Program-made: the position numbers and the translations under genes
The notes under the pieces: model-generated
Told to the model about the DNA's origin: nothing
What the model saw: only the letters and a program-made list of their open reading frames with translations
Databases searched by the model: none
Assembly: GCA_018398765.1 (NCBI GenBank)
Contig: JAHBMJ010001123.1
Coordinates: 2,501-18,988 of the forward strand
Direction of reading: 5' to 3'
Origin: Chromera velia
Lineage: Eukaryota > Sar > Chromeraceae
DNA length: 16,488 nucleotides
Shown here: piece after piece, positions 1 to 8,662 of the stretch
Numbering within the stretch: position 1 is the first letter of the stretch
Layout: every line of letters starts with the position of its first letter

Positions 1-306
1 GGATCGAATGAGGAAACGGGGCGTCACAAGAAGAGAGACGGAGACGGAGAGGAGAGAGACAGGGGAGCGTCTGGGTCCAAGTCCTCTTCCTCTTCTCGAC
101 AAAAGAAGGCAGAGACTCACTCAGACCGTCACCACTCCGCCTCCTCCACTGGAGGTGCCGCTGCCTCTGCCTCCGCTCCTCACTCTGGGGGTACTGAACA
201 CAGAGACAGGGACAGAGAGAGGAAGCACACACACGAGGGAGGGGCCTCTAGGTCGAGCAAACATCACTCACACAGATCCCGAGGGGATAAGCTTCACCAG
301 GCATAA
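1..306 (+). CDS. 3' end of a gene with an RS/RD/H-rich low-complexity tail (partial)
   Basis: The frame starting at base 1 is open for 101 codons and ends at TAA 304-306, so the gene enters from the left edge. The tail is almost entirely Arg, Asp, Glu, His, Ser, Gly and Lys. It has runs such as RDGDGEERDRGAS, a five-serine run, and an alternating HRDRDRERKHTHE block, ending GDKLHQA. Such tails are typical of SR-related splicing factors, RNA helicases and cyclin-L-like nuclear proteins, but no folded domain is in view, so the family cannot be named. A competing frame at 8-310 reads as Pro/Leu-rich and is judged a shadow. AATAAA-like A-rich sequence follows the stop directly (about 305-312). 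That fits a nearby 3' end, although the poly(A) site itself cannot be placed. Confidence 0.65.
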   Translation, partial: GSNEETGRHKKRDGDGEERDRGASGSKSSSSSRQKKAETHSDRHHSASSTGGAAASASAPHSGGTEHRDRDRERKHTHEGGASRSSKHHSHRSRGDKLHQA

Positions 307-1430
307 ATAAAAAGAGAAAGAGAAATGAAGGAAGAGACGTAGTTTTTATTTAAAACCGCACGGGGGGGTGGAAGAGGAATTTGAGATAGCCTCGTTCAGC
401 CGTCCTTGCTTGAAGTGGCATCACGTCACTCCAAGACAATTCAGACGACATGAGCGCGAGGCGATGGTCACAGACGATCAATAGAGACAGAGAAGGGGGG
501 TGGACTGACTGGTTGATTGATTGTCGTGTGGGGTGTTGAGCAGCAGGGCTTCTCTGCTTCTTGCCTCGTAGCTTCTTTTCCTTACACGTACCTGTGTGTG
601 CGGATTTCATCTTCATTATGTCTTTTTCGTGTGTGTCTCAATCGACCTTTCGTGCAGAATTAAGAAGCTTCGGTTTCAATTCAAATGGACGGAAGAAAGG
701 GGACGGCAGACACGACTTCGCTTTGTGCATGGGTGGCCTGGCTGTGCATTCACTTCTTCCTTCTTTTATGAAGTGTGGTCGGTTCTCTCTCTGGATCTTG
801 CTGGGTGGGCTCGATTAGACAGAGAGAGAGTGAGAGAGAGAGACAGAGAGAGAGATCTGGGGGCATGCAGTCAGGTCTTGGATCGATGTATTTGGACATC
901 CAGAACTGAATTCGTGGCATGGTCATGTAGACAGGCAGGGGAATGACTTCCTTTCTTTTGTTGTAATTCATCTCTTCCGTTTGTTCTCTTCCCTCCCCTT
1001 GTCATTGAAGGGAGACGTCTTTGTTTGTTTGACGATTTGTTTGTGCTTTCGTCGCTCCTTCGCGGGGTGGATCTTGACTTCCATTCTTTCCTTCCTTCCC
1101 CTCTCTGCTGTTGGAATGGAGGAGAAGTGGTGTGTGTCTCTTTTCATCGTGAGTCCCCCTGCTGTGAAATTCATTTTGCATTCATTCCCTTCCATTCTTT
1201 CTTTTTCTCCGACCTCACCCACCCCTCCCAACCCGTTGCAACCCCTGGAATTGACGGCTTCACCTTCCTTCCTCCGTCCCTCCTTTTTTTGTGGATCGAC
1301 CGACCGATAGAATCTTCGGAGCGAGCTGGAGGGTTCAACGCCGTGCTTCGATTCAGTCAGAGCGGGTGAAGAAAAAAGAGGAAACTCATTTTTTGGAGAG
1401 AGACAGACAGAAAGGGATCAAAGAAAGAGA
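307..1430. other. Gene-free stretch, possible 3' UTR and pyrimidine-rich spacer
   Basis: Several overlapping open frames of 70-116 codons exist on both strands. They are made of low-complexity Ser/Leu/Phe or Arg/Glu/Lys residues, contradict each other, and show no domain. The DNA alternates purine-rich and pyrimidine-rich tracts; 961-1290 is strongly C/T-rich on the plus strand. The left part may be the 3' UTR of the gene ending at 306. I see no gene here. Confidence 0.4.
818..856. repeat. (GA)n microsatellite
   Basis: Imperfect GA-dinucleotide run with single interruptions (GACA, GTGA). It explains the Arg/Glu-rich and Ser/Leu-rich shadow frames on either strand across it. Confidence 0.85.
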
Positions 1431-2147
1431 GTGAGGGTCGACGGAGAAAACCAAGACCCTGCTGCATGTGGAGGGGGCCGCGGAGAAGTGCAAGATATTG
1501 ATGACCAAAGAGGTCCGATTTCTACTCTTTTTTGCTTCACAGCGCCTGAGCTCAAGCCCGCTTCACTCACTCATTTTCCGTGCTTGGGACAAGGCTTGGG
1601 AGGGGACAGTGCGTGCTTTGAGAGAAGCAGAGACAGACGAAAGCTACGGCTGAGGGAAGACAGAGAGAAGGCAGGCTGGGATGTCAAAGACACTTTCTCA
1701 AACTAGTACTTGCTGAGAATCCCTCTTTTTGGGGTGTGTTTTTACTGTCTTGTTTGTGACTTAATTCAGTTTCAGAAATGCTATTTTCTGCTTCTTTTGT
1801 TTGAATCTCTAGTGGAATCTGCGTGGGAGTGGTGAATGGAAAAAGGGTTTTCATTTACAATGCAGAATATTGAAACAAACACCGACAGAATTATATCCTA
1901 GATTATATCTAGCTTGAGTTAGTTAAATTTTAGAAGTTCACATAAATTTAGCTCAGTAGAAGATCTAGTTAAATTCAATGAAAGTTTAAGTTATAATTCA
2001 TAAAATATAATTTTTAGACCCATAAGCATTGTAAGTTTGAATGTCCAACTCTTTATAGTTCACGAGAAATCGACCTCCAAAGTTTGACCAAAATTAGGAA
2101 TTTTAATTTAATAGCTTAATTTTTAAATCACTTTATTTCTAAATTAC
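1431..2147. other. Weak ORF segment followed by an AT-rich gene-free tract
   Basis: A frame from the TGA near 1431 to the stop at 1651-1653 reads KTKTLLHVEGAAEKC, then a hydrophobic stretch, then RALREAETDESYG. It has no in-frame ATG and no recognisable domain. It could be an exon but I cannot show it. From about 1740 to 2147 the DNA is AT-rich, without ORFs, repeats or RNA-gene signals that I can support. Confidence 0.3.
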
Positions 2148-2400
2148 TGCCTCCAAACTTGGCGTCTTTGCGATGTGTCCTTCCCACCTCCATCTATCTT
2201 CTTCTCTCTCTTTCTCTAGCTCTTTCTCGTTCCCAGACCATCTATCTACCTACATCCAAACTTGGCGTCTCTTTGCAATCTGTCCTTCCCACCTCCATCT
2301 TTCTCCTTCTCTCTCTTTCTCGTTCCATCTATACCTGCCTCCAAAGTTTAACTTAGCGTCTCCTCACGATCTGTCCTTCCCACTTCCATTAGGATTAGCA
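2148..2400. repeat. Minisatellite array A (89-bp family, about 3 diverged units)
   Basis: Units contain the phrases CTCCAAACTTGGCGTCT, CGATCTGTCCTTCCCACCTCC and ATCTCCTTCTCTCTCTTTC. The unit anchor recurs near 2155, 2258 and 2343, that is at spacings of 103 and 85 bp, so copies have gained and lost small segments. The same unit forms a cleaner array at about 4303-4532. Open frames across it are Ser/Leu/Pro-rich artefacts. Confidence 0.85.
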
Positions 2401-2689
2401 TTAGGATTTATGTCTAGAGGATTGGCCTCCCGCCCCAATGTCGAATGTCCGACGTGCAGCTTCCAAGGAAAGCATCTAGACGCATCAAACCTCTCTGGCC
2501 GGCCCGCACAGGTCTAGCCTGTGCCGCAAACAGTTTACAATTGAAGAAAAAGCACACGCGGCATCATTTTTCCTTTATCTGAATGACTTTCTGGTTCTGA
2601 TCTGAGGCCATCTAGCAGAGGGGTAAAAGGCTACCAAAAGCGAAATGACTTTTAGTACTGAAACGCAAGAGAGAAAGGGGGAGAAAGAA
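2401..2689. other. Unique spacer between two repeat blocks
   Basis: It starts with a short repeated phrase (ATTAGGATTAGCATTAGGATT at its left edge). Otherwise I see no gene, RNA or repeat. Confidence 0.3.
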
Positions 2690-3340
2690 TTGAGAGAAGA
2701 GATTAAGACTAAGTGAGAGAGAGAACACATTTATTTCACACTTTTTAGAGTAACCAAGAACGTTTCTTTTCCCAAGACGCACAAAGGGGAACGGTAAAGC
2801 CCTCTCTCTTCTTATGGGTTGCTTCTTGTCGTTCTGTCTGACTCAGAAAGATGAAGTGAAAGGGAGAGTGACAAGAAAGGAAACTTCAACCAGAGCGAGA
2901 AAAAGAACAAAGAATTGAGACTGAGTAAGAAAAAGAGAGAAGTACTCTTCTGTGTTCTTTCACACTTTTTTGAGTATTAAACCAAGAACGTTCTTTTCCC
3001 AAGACGCAGAGAGGGAAATGGAAAACCCTCTCTCTTCTTATGGGTTGCTTCTTGTTGTTCTGTCTGACTCAAAAAGGGTGAGGTGACAGAGGGAGTTGCA
3101 GAAAAGAAACTTTCAAACACAGAAGAAAAAGGAAAGGGAAATCGAGAGTTCACTTCTCTTTTCTTTCACACTTTTTAGAGTCACCATGAACGTTCTTTTC
3201 TAGAGATACATAGAGGGGAATGGAAAACCCTCTCTCTTCTTATGGGTTGCTTCTTATCGTTCTGTCTGATTAGAAGAGGTAAAGTGATAGAGGGATGACA
3301 AAAAAAACAGGTTTCACACTCTGAGTCTGAGAAAAGGAAA
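2690..3340. repeat. Three diverged tandem copies of a 200-226 bp repeat
   Basis: The core CCCTCTCTCTTCTTATGGGT, continuing TGCTTCTT, recurs with the CTTATGGGTT anchor at 2811, 3037 and 3239, giving spacings of 226 and 202 bp. Each copy also has TTTCACACTTTTT upstream, GAACGTT(T)CTTTTC between, and GTTCTGTCTGA(C/T)T after the core. The purine-rich linker between cores varies most and the core least. No ORF supports coding. The function is unknown. Confidence 0.85.
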
Positions 3341-3471
3341 AGAAAAGAAAGAAAGATTAAGACTGAATGAGAAGGGAAAGAAATTCACCAACAATTGATA
3401 AACAAACATGCAGAGTCACTGTGACACAAAAACTTTCACCCGCTTCAACCATATGCAACCACACCCTTTCT

Positions 3472-4302
3472 TCATGCTGCATACCTCCAGTAAAGGCGCG
3501 TTGCTTGTGCTTTCACCCTTTCCAGCATGAGGTCTTATTCGGCAATGTGGCAGAGCAGACGAAGCAAATCATCTTGGAGGCTTTCTTCGGGGTCTTTGTC
3601 CAATGCATTCTCCATCATCTGGTTGGGGAGCGCTGCGAGTGCGTCTAGTGCCCCTTTGATCAGCTAAGCAAGTCGAACGTCCCTCTACGCATCCGTTCGA
3701 TCGCTGTCTTGGCCAATCGTCTTGATAAGCCCGTCGATACAGAGACAGCCAACCACAAAGTTCACTACTTACTCGTTAACAAGCTTCTGCTTCCTTGTTT
3801 CAGTTGCTATCTCGACTCTCTTCAAGAAGTCCAGCACTTCTGTACTATCCATCTCCTTCCTTGTGCCCCTCATAGCTTGTCCCGCCTACTCTCTGTCGCA
3901 TTTCGCTCTGTGCATCTTCCAGTAAACCTTCTGACATGCAATGTTGCAATAAGTTGCAACTTTGCACTGGTTGCACCTCTTTCCTGTACTGCTGTCTTCG
4001 TATTGCCAGCATTTTAGTGTAGCCTGCGCTGCAGAAGTGTTGCGAGATGCAAAGGTCGGTTCCGCTGTCAAAGAAAAGTCTGACGCGCTAGAAGACGTGA
4101 GGCTTGGGACGGCTGCGCATGGAACGATCGGGTTGCGGTCTGCGGGTGTAGAGACGGGGACAGTCTCGCATACAGGCGGAAAGACGGAGTCTTCATCTGG
4201 GGATGTAGGGACCAGATGGCTCCCTACAGTTAGAACTGTCACAACAGGGTGACTGTCTTGTTCTGTACTTGCAGGTTAATCTGAACTGGGTGTGTTGCGC
4301 AT
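3472..4302 (-). pseudogene. Degenerate MYND-type zinc-finger gene
   Basis: Read leftward from ATG 4302, one frame runs to TGA 3472-3474 (277 codons). It is interrupted by TAA 4276, TAG 3886, TAA 3769, TAG 3685, TAG 3664 and TAA 3535. A Ser/Thr/Pro-rich N-terminal part leads into a MYND finger (about 3888-4013): KCWQYEDSSTGKRCNQC, then ATYCNIACQKVYWKMHRAKC. The family pattern is C-x2-C, C-x2-C, then YC-x3-CQ, W, H, C. Here the second ligand is Tyr (Q-Y where C is expected), so the zinc site is incomplete. After the finger come helical segments including STEVLDFLKRVEIATE and GALDALAALPNQMMENALDK. For 3663-3718 the next frame reads more like protein (KTAIERMRRGTFDLLS). That suggests two compensating indels and would remove the two TAGs there. 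The gene may instead end at TAG 3886. MYND fingers bind proline-rich partners, but this copy is probably not functional. Confidence 0.7.
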
Positions 4303-4532
4303 CTATCTCCTTCTCTCTCTTTCTTGTTCCCGGACCGTCTACCTGCCTCCAAACTTGGCGTCTCCTTGCGATCTGTCCTTCCTACCTCCATCTATCTCCT
4401 TCTCTCTCTTTCTCGTTCCCGGACTGTCTACCTGCTTCCAAACTTGGCGTCTCCTTGCGATCTGTCCTTCCCACCTCCATCTATCTCCTCCTCTCTCTTT
4501 CTCGTTCCCGGACCGTCTACCTGCCTCCAAAT
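4303..4532. repeat. Minisatellite array B (89-bp unit)
   Basis: The anchor AAACTTGGCG sits at 4351 and 4440, exactly 89 bp apart, and the truncated third unit stops at AAATTAC near 4529. Units read CGGACCGTCTACCTGCCTCC, then the AAACTTGGCG anchor, then a pyrimidine tract. It is the same family and orientation as array A. The MYND pseudogene starts at its left edge, so the array may have replaced that gene's original promoter or 5' exons. Confidence 0.9.
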
Positions 4533-4574
4533 TACTCCACCGAGAACCAGGAGGTCTTTAGAGTTTTATTCTAC

Positions 4575-5545
4575 ATAAACTGCTGTTCTACTCCCCCCAA
4601 AATGACGACCAGTCTACAGTTTTACTCCACCCAAACCGATGATCAGTCTGCTACTCTACTCCCCCGAAAACGATGATCTGTCTACTGTTCTACTCCCCTC
4701 AAAACGATGATCAGTCTATTGTTCCACTTCCCCTAAAATAACGATCATTCTGTTGTTCTATGTCCCTCAAAACGATGATCTGTCTACTGCTCTACTCCCC
4801 TCAAAACGATGATCATTCTATTATTCTACGTCCCTCAAAACAATGATCTGTCTACTGCTCTACTCCCCTCAAAACGATGATCATTCTGTTGTTCTACGTC
4901 CCCTAAAATGATGATCATTCTGTTGTTCTACGTCCCTCAAAACGATGATCAGTCTATTGTTCTACTTCCTCCAAAATGACGATCAGTCTATTGTTCTACT
5001 TCCCCTAAAATGACGATCAGTCTGTTGTTCTACTTCCCCTCAAATGACGAGCAATCTGCTGTCCTATTCCCCTCAAAACGACGATCAATCTGCTGTCCTA
5101 TTCCCCTCAAAACGATGATTAGTCTATTGTTCTACTTCCCCTAAAATGACGATTATTATGTTGTTCTATGTCCCTCAAAACAATGATCATTCTGTTGTTC
5201 TAGTCCCCCCAAAACGACGATCATCCCGTTGTTCTACTTCCTTCAAAACGATGATCAGTCTGCTGTTCTACTCCCCCCCAAACGACAATCATCCTGTTCT
5301 TCTACTTCCTCTAAAACGACGTCTACACTCTTTCTCCACCCAAAAACCACAAGCACTCTATGGTTTCACTCTACTGAAAACTATGACCAGCCTGTTGTTC
5401 TACTCTACCAAAAAGTATGATCAGTCTGCTATTTTACTCCACCCAAAACGATGAGGAGTCGACACCTTTACTCTGCTGAAAAACCGTGAGCCCTCTACTG
5501 TTTCACTCTACCAAAACTAATAATCAGTCTGCTGTTTGATTAAGC
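4575..5545. repeat. 34-bp minisatellite, about 28 units
   Basis: The unit is close to TCTGTTGTTCTACTTCCCCT followed by AAAACGATGATCAG, repeated about every 34 bp for nearly 1 kb. Substitutions cluster at a few positions (ACGATG/ATGACG, CTTCCC/CTCCCC/GTCCCT), and length changes are rare until the diverged right end (after about 5320). Because 34 is not a multiple of three, the frames that look open through it (for example 5146-5454) cycle through three readings and are not coding. Confidence 0.9.
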
Positions 5546-5614
5546 TAGAGTAAAAATAATCGTGTCTAGTATCTAAACTTCCTACCTATATACGCCGTTG
5601 ACCAGTGACGACCA

Positions 5615-6310
5615 ATGATGGCTTCCCCGTTTACGAAGCTTCAAGCCTCCTTTTCCTTTGAGGAGTCTCTTCTGCGAATGGCAGGGACATATCCAAAACC
5701 GTTATTTAATGCTTTGGATGTGTGTCGCATCCTTAAAGTACCGATGCCCCGCAAGGGGTTGGTGGTTCATCAAAATGTGAAACTACTTACAGAAAGTAGA
5801 CTGTATGAGTTAGTAGAGAAGTGTTAGAAGACAAGAATGAAAGCAAAGGTGAGTCGCTTCCGCCGATGGCTCCTGAAGGACGTGATGCGCCCACTCCATC
5901 ATGAATAACACTTAAAATTGGTGGAGAGCTACGGTCATGCCCAGTCGCTGACTGATCGGTTGATGGCTATACTTGCGCAAAACATACCCATGTATGGGGA
6001 AGAGAACGAGTACGTCTACATCAAGCGTTGCCCTGACGATGGGAAGTACTATCAACTGGGGTACGGTTTCTCAAAGAAGGCTTTTCGGAGGATTATTGAT
6101 ATAATTCAGAGCTTTTGGTATGTAACCAATATGAATGAGCTTACACAGATCATTGAAACCAGGTTTTGTCATCTATCGGAAGACTATTGCTCAGCCTGCA
6201 GGCGTGGGGGATATGGTAATATAATGATTCCAACCAGCGTGCTTGCAGAAGTGATTCAGTACATCAACGATCTGGCTCAACAAAGGGACCATGATCATTA
6301 CGACGAGTAG
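5615..6310 (+). pseudogene. BRO-N domain gene, interrupted by in-frame stops
   Basis: A single frame from ATG 5615 runs 231 codons to TAG 6308-6310, with TAG at 5825 (codon 71) and TAA at 5906 (codon 98) inside and no frameshift. Residues 31-40 (FNALDVCRIL) and 58-67 (LTESRLYELV) resemble the DVC and E-S-x-LY signatures of BRO-N. After the first stop, KVSRFRRWLLKDVM fits the AKxFRRW end of the same domain, so the stop lies inside a once continuous domain. The C-terminal half (5909-6307) is not one I recognise; it has a SEDYCSACRRGG segment that could bind metal. BRO-N domains are putative DNA-binding modules common in large DNA viruses, phages and their integrated relatives. The upstream in-frame stop is a TGA shortly before the ATG. 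The piece up to 5827 could survive as a short ORF, but it would lack part of the domain. Confidence 0.6.
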
Positions 6311-6343
6311 AGATTTTCGAAAAGTGGCTAGGTTGATCGATGA

Positions 6344-7135
6344 CCTAATTTTGTGGACGCAGTAGCACTGTAATCATCCGAATCAGCAGAAATCATCAGT
6401 CAATCAATGACCTTACTTTTGAATAATATAATGTAAGACATCATCATTCTATTAAGATAAGCGGTAAGCCTTCAACATAACATTCCTTCTATAAAAGTAA
6501 TCTGATGCCAATACAGTGATACTGTTTCCCTACAACAGCGGTACTAGGCAACTGGTGGAGACCGTATTGTATACCTCACAAATGCTTTGAGAGTAATGAT
6601 ACACTGACCTATAATGGTAGTAATGCACCGGCCAATCCACAGTGCCTAGCCGATGATGGTGGTGATGCGCCGCCACTTAATAGCAGTGATGACACACAGT
6701 GACGAGCCAATGATGGTAGCCAATAGTGGGGTAGTATCATTGTTGCAGAGAGAGTAACTAAATATAGTCTGCCTCGTAATTGAGGAGGGAAAATGAATAA
6801 AAAGGAAAAAGATATACACTTAAATAACTATATCATTATTGTCAGTCACATAAGTGAACATATACTCAAAAAAGTTGCAAAGGGGAAAAGCCAGTCTGTT
6901 CAGAGTAACTGATTTTTAAAAAAAGTAAAAACGGTAAGATTTCCTCAAACTGAAGGACAAGAAATACGTCAAATTTCTTTAAACCGAGGGAACTGATTTC
7001 TAAAAGACAAGACATCCATAAAATCTTTTGGAAGAATTTTGATAAGGAAGTTATCCGAAGGGGGGGTTATATTCCAAAATTATGATAGGTAAAGTAGTGA
7101 ATCATTCACTGCTTAACCAATCTTATGTGTATCCC
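6344..7135. other. AT-rich spacer without genes
   Basis: There are no ORFs of note on either strand. At 6590-6740 short phrases around GATGATGGT(A/G)GT and CC(A/G)GCCAAT recur imperfectly, resembling a very diverged short repeat. At 6900-7020 the phrase AACTGATTTnTAAAA occurs twice. Nothing else is supported. Confidence 0.3.
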
Positions 7136-7139
7136 GTCG

Positions 7140-7396
7140 TTATGGTTGGTTGTGTCGAACAGGCGCAGTCCTGTTCATCCATGATGAGAATATAGGGCAT
7201 ATAGAATCCTTTCCGATGATGAGGTCACCGTTTCCGTCAGCATCACGCATACATACGTCGTTGTACTCCTGTATCATCCTACTGTAAAAAAGGTCTCATT
7301 GTGACGGATCTCAGTGGTTTTGAACATGTCGGAGTGGAAGGTGTAGAGCCAATACCCCATACGATCTCTACAGAGAAGGACATGCCTCCAGTACAT
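7140..7396 (-). pseudogene. Coding-like segment, duplication copy 1, frameshifted in a T6 run
   Basis: Leftward from ATG 7396 the frame reads MYWRHVLLCRDRMGYW, then YTFHSDMFKTTEIRHNETFF. It reaches a run of six T (7286-7291 on the plus strand as A6), after which it hits TGA. The neighbouring frame continues coherently as YSRMIQEYNDVCMRDADGNG, then DLIIGKDSICPIF, to TAA 7140-7142. One extra T would join the halves. The DADGNGD acidic loop resembles calcium-binding loops, but position 12 of an EF-hand would be Lys, so I do not call one. The protein family is not recognised. It may be the 3' part of the minus-strand gene starting at 8183. Confidence 0.5.
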
Positions 7397-7690
7397 GTGC
7401 AAGGGGTGTCACACAACTCTCATATGTGAGAATATAGGGCATATAGAATCCTTCCCGATGATGAGATCACCGTTTCCGTCAGTATCATGCGTACGTACGT
7501 CGTTGTACTCCCATATTATCCTACTGCAAAAAAGGTCTCATTCTGATGGATCTCAGTGGTTTTGAACATGTCGGAGTCGAGAGTGTAGAACCAATACCCC
7601 ATAAGACTCTTACTCTAACCCTTCGATCTCTACAGAGAAGGATATGCCTCCAGTACATGTGTAGGGGGTGTCACACGACTCTCATATATG
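7187..7690. repeat. Tandem duplication of a ~240-bp segment
   Basis: Copy 1 (7187-7426) and copy 2 (7427-about 7690) both open with GAGAATATAGGGCATATAGA and keep the same order of blocks, including CAGTGGTTTTGAACATGTCG and TGCCTCCAGTACATGTG. They differ by scattered substitutions and by a 20-bp insertion in copy 2 (7604-7623). On the minus strand the unit carries coding-like sequence, described separately. Confidence 0.9.
7427..7658 (-). pseudogene. Coding-like segment, duplication copy 2
   Basis: This is homologous to the neighbouring copy. MGYWFYTLDSDMFKTTEI starts at 7602. The same T6 run (7528-7533) marks the same change of frame, and HDTDGNGDLIIGKDSICPIF follows. A 20-bp insertion (7604-7623) separates this part from the upstream MYWRHILLCRDR segment and shifts the frame, so this copy is more damaged than copy 1. 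The shared T6 break shows that the lesion, or the recoding signal, predates the duplication. Confidence 0.45.
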
Positions 7691-7717
7691 CAAACTGGAC
7701 ACGGCACGTACACAAAG

Positions 7718-8183
7718 TCACTGCTGGCTGTCCAGCATCCCGTAGGTGATGAGGTTGTAGGCCTTCTTCTCAGCATCATGGGCATCGAAGTCAAAGTCAG
7801 ACCATGTCTACACCTCATTTTCATCTTCAGGTTGGGTAGCCCTAATGTCACCGAGGAGGGTGGAGGACTCATTGTCGAGGTTGTCAAAACCTACAGGACG
7901 ACGACCGAAACGCATGTACTTGAGATCGAGGCGGTTTGTAGGCGTGGGGGGGATGACTGCAGCCGCCGCGGTACCACGATCATCACCAGCAGGGGGGTTA
8001 GGGACCTGCATACACTACAATACGAAGGAGGGAAGACAAAACGGTTTTAGAACCTAAAAAGAAGAAAAAAGGTAAGACAAACAAACAACACACACACACC
8101 TGAATAAACACATCGTCATCGTCTCCAACGGAAGTGAAAATCCGTTCAAAGTAGTTGTGAAGGCGATTTGTAGAGAATGTCAT
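7718..8183 (-). pseudogene. Two-exon minus-strand gene with one in-frame TAG
   Basis: Exon 1 (8100-8183) starts at ATG 8183 (MTFSTNRLHNYFERIF, then SVGDDDDVFIQ) and ends CAG|GTGTGT. The 94-bp intron ends TATGCAG. Exon 2 (7718-8005) continues in phase as VPNPPAGDDRGTAAAAV, then LDLKYMRFGRRPVGFDNLDN. A TAG at 7808-7810 (codon 94) is followed in the same frame by TWSDFDFDAHDAEKKAYNLI and TGA 7718-7720. The protein would be 123 codons, hydrophilic, and without a family I recognise. The first exon and promoter region are duplicated at 8665-8850. The gene could be live and end at the TAG, but the coherent sequence after it suggests a nonsense mutation or readthrough. Confidence 0.55.
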
Positions 8184-8290
8184 TTTTGTTAAAGGGGGGT
8201 GGTTCGCTCACGGATATCTGTGTAACCTCAAATCCGAGAAATTGGAGTTTATTCACCGGGGAAGTTTATTCACCAAAGGTCGGTTGGATG
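8098..8290. repeat. Direct repeat copy A: exon 1 plus upstream region
   Basis: It pairs with 8663-8850. Both contain ATCGTCTCCAACGG, GGTGGTTCGCTCACGGATAT and CAAATCCGAGAAAT, then a doubled GTTTATTCACC. The repeat spans the first exon of the minus-strand gene and about 100 bp upstream of its ATG, so a promoter was probably duplicated with the exon. Confidence 0.85.
8247..8274 (-). promoter_or_regulatory. Paired GGTGAATAAAC motif upstream of ATG 8183
   Basis: GTTTATTCACC occurs at 8247-8257 and 8264-8274 (GGTGAATAAAC on the gene strand), 17 bp apart and 64-91 bp upstream of the start codon. The same pair with the same spacing precedes the duplicated start at 8747. A role in transcription is inferred only from conservation and position. 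Confidence 0.35.
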
Positions 8291-8459
8291 ACGATCTACT
8301 CAGGAGATGATCTGACAGCTGAGGAGTCAGGAGAATCTCTGTTAATAATCGATCACTCAAGCACGACGCAATCATTATTGTATATAACCATTTATGATGC
8401 ATAATACATGATGCATAACGAATCGGTCATCATAAACAACATATGAAACCGTTTCATCA

Positions 8460-8652
8460 AACAACAGTTGTTCAAACAACACCTCATCAAACAACAGTTG
8501 TTCAAACAACACCTCATTAAACAACAGTTGTTCAAACAACACCTCATCAAACAACAGTTGTTCAAACAATACCTCATTAAACAACAATTGTTCAAACAAC
8601 ACCTCAACAAACAACAGTTGTTCAAACAATACCTCAACAAACAATAGTTGTT
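8460..8652. repeat. 30-bp iteron-like array, seven palindromic units
   Basis: The 13-bp palindrome AACAACAGTTGTT starts at 8460, 8490, 8520, 8550, 8580, 8610 and 8640, a period of exactly 30 bp. The fifth and seventh copies have one change each. Linkers read CAAACAACACCTCAT(C/T)AA or close variants. The array lies just downstream of exon copy B on the minus strand. Since 30 is a multiple of three, every frame through it is open and 10-residue periodic. I treat those frames as by-products. Confidence 0.9.
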
Positions 8653-8662
8653 CAAATAATAT

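Noticed and set aside
8-310. 100-codon Pro/Leu-rich frame at the left edge
   Set aside because: The frame from base 1 is open across the same DNA and has a typical RS/RD-rich tail; this one is its shadow.
981-1369. Overlapping Ser/Phe/Leu-rich ORFs
   Set aside because: They arise from C/T-rich DNA, contradict each other and show no domain or splice support.
5146-5454. 102-codon ORF in the minisatellite
   Set aside because: The 34-bp period rotates the frame, so the protein is a by-product of the repeat.
7286-7300. A 14-nt mini-intron restoring the frame in copy 1
   Set aside because: Copy 2 lacks the matching AG at that length, so a frameshift is simpler.
8177-8404. 75-codon plus-strand ORF
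   Set aside because: It covers the duplicated promoter-like region of the opposite strand and is not kept open in the second copy.
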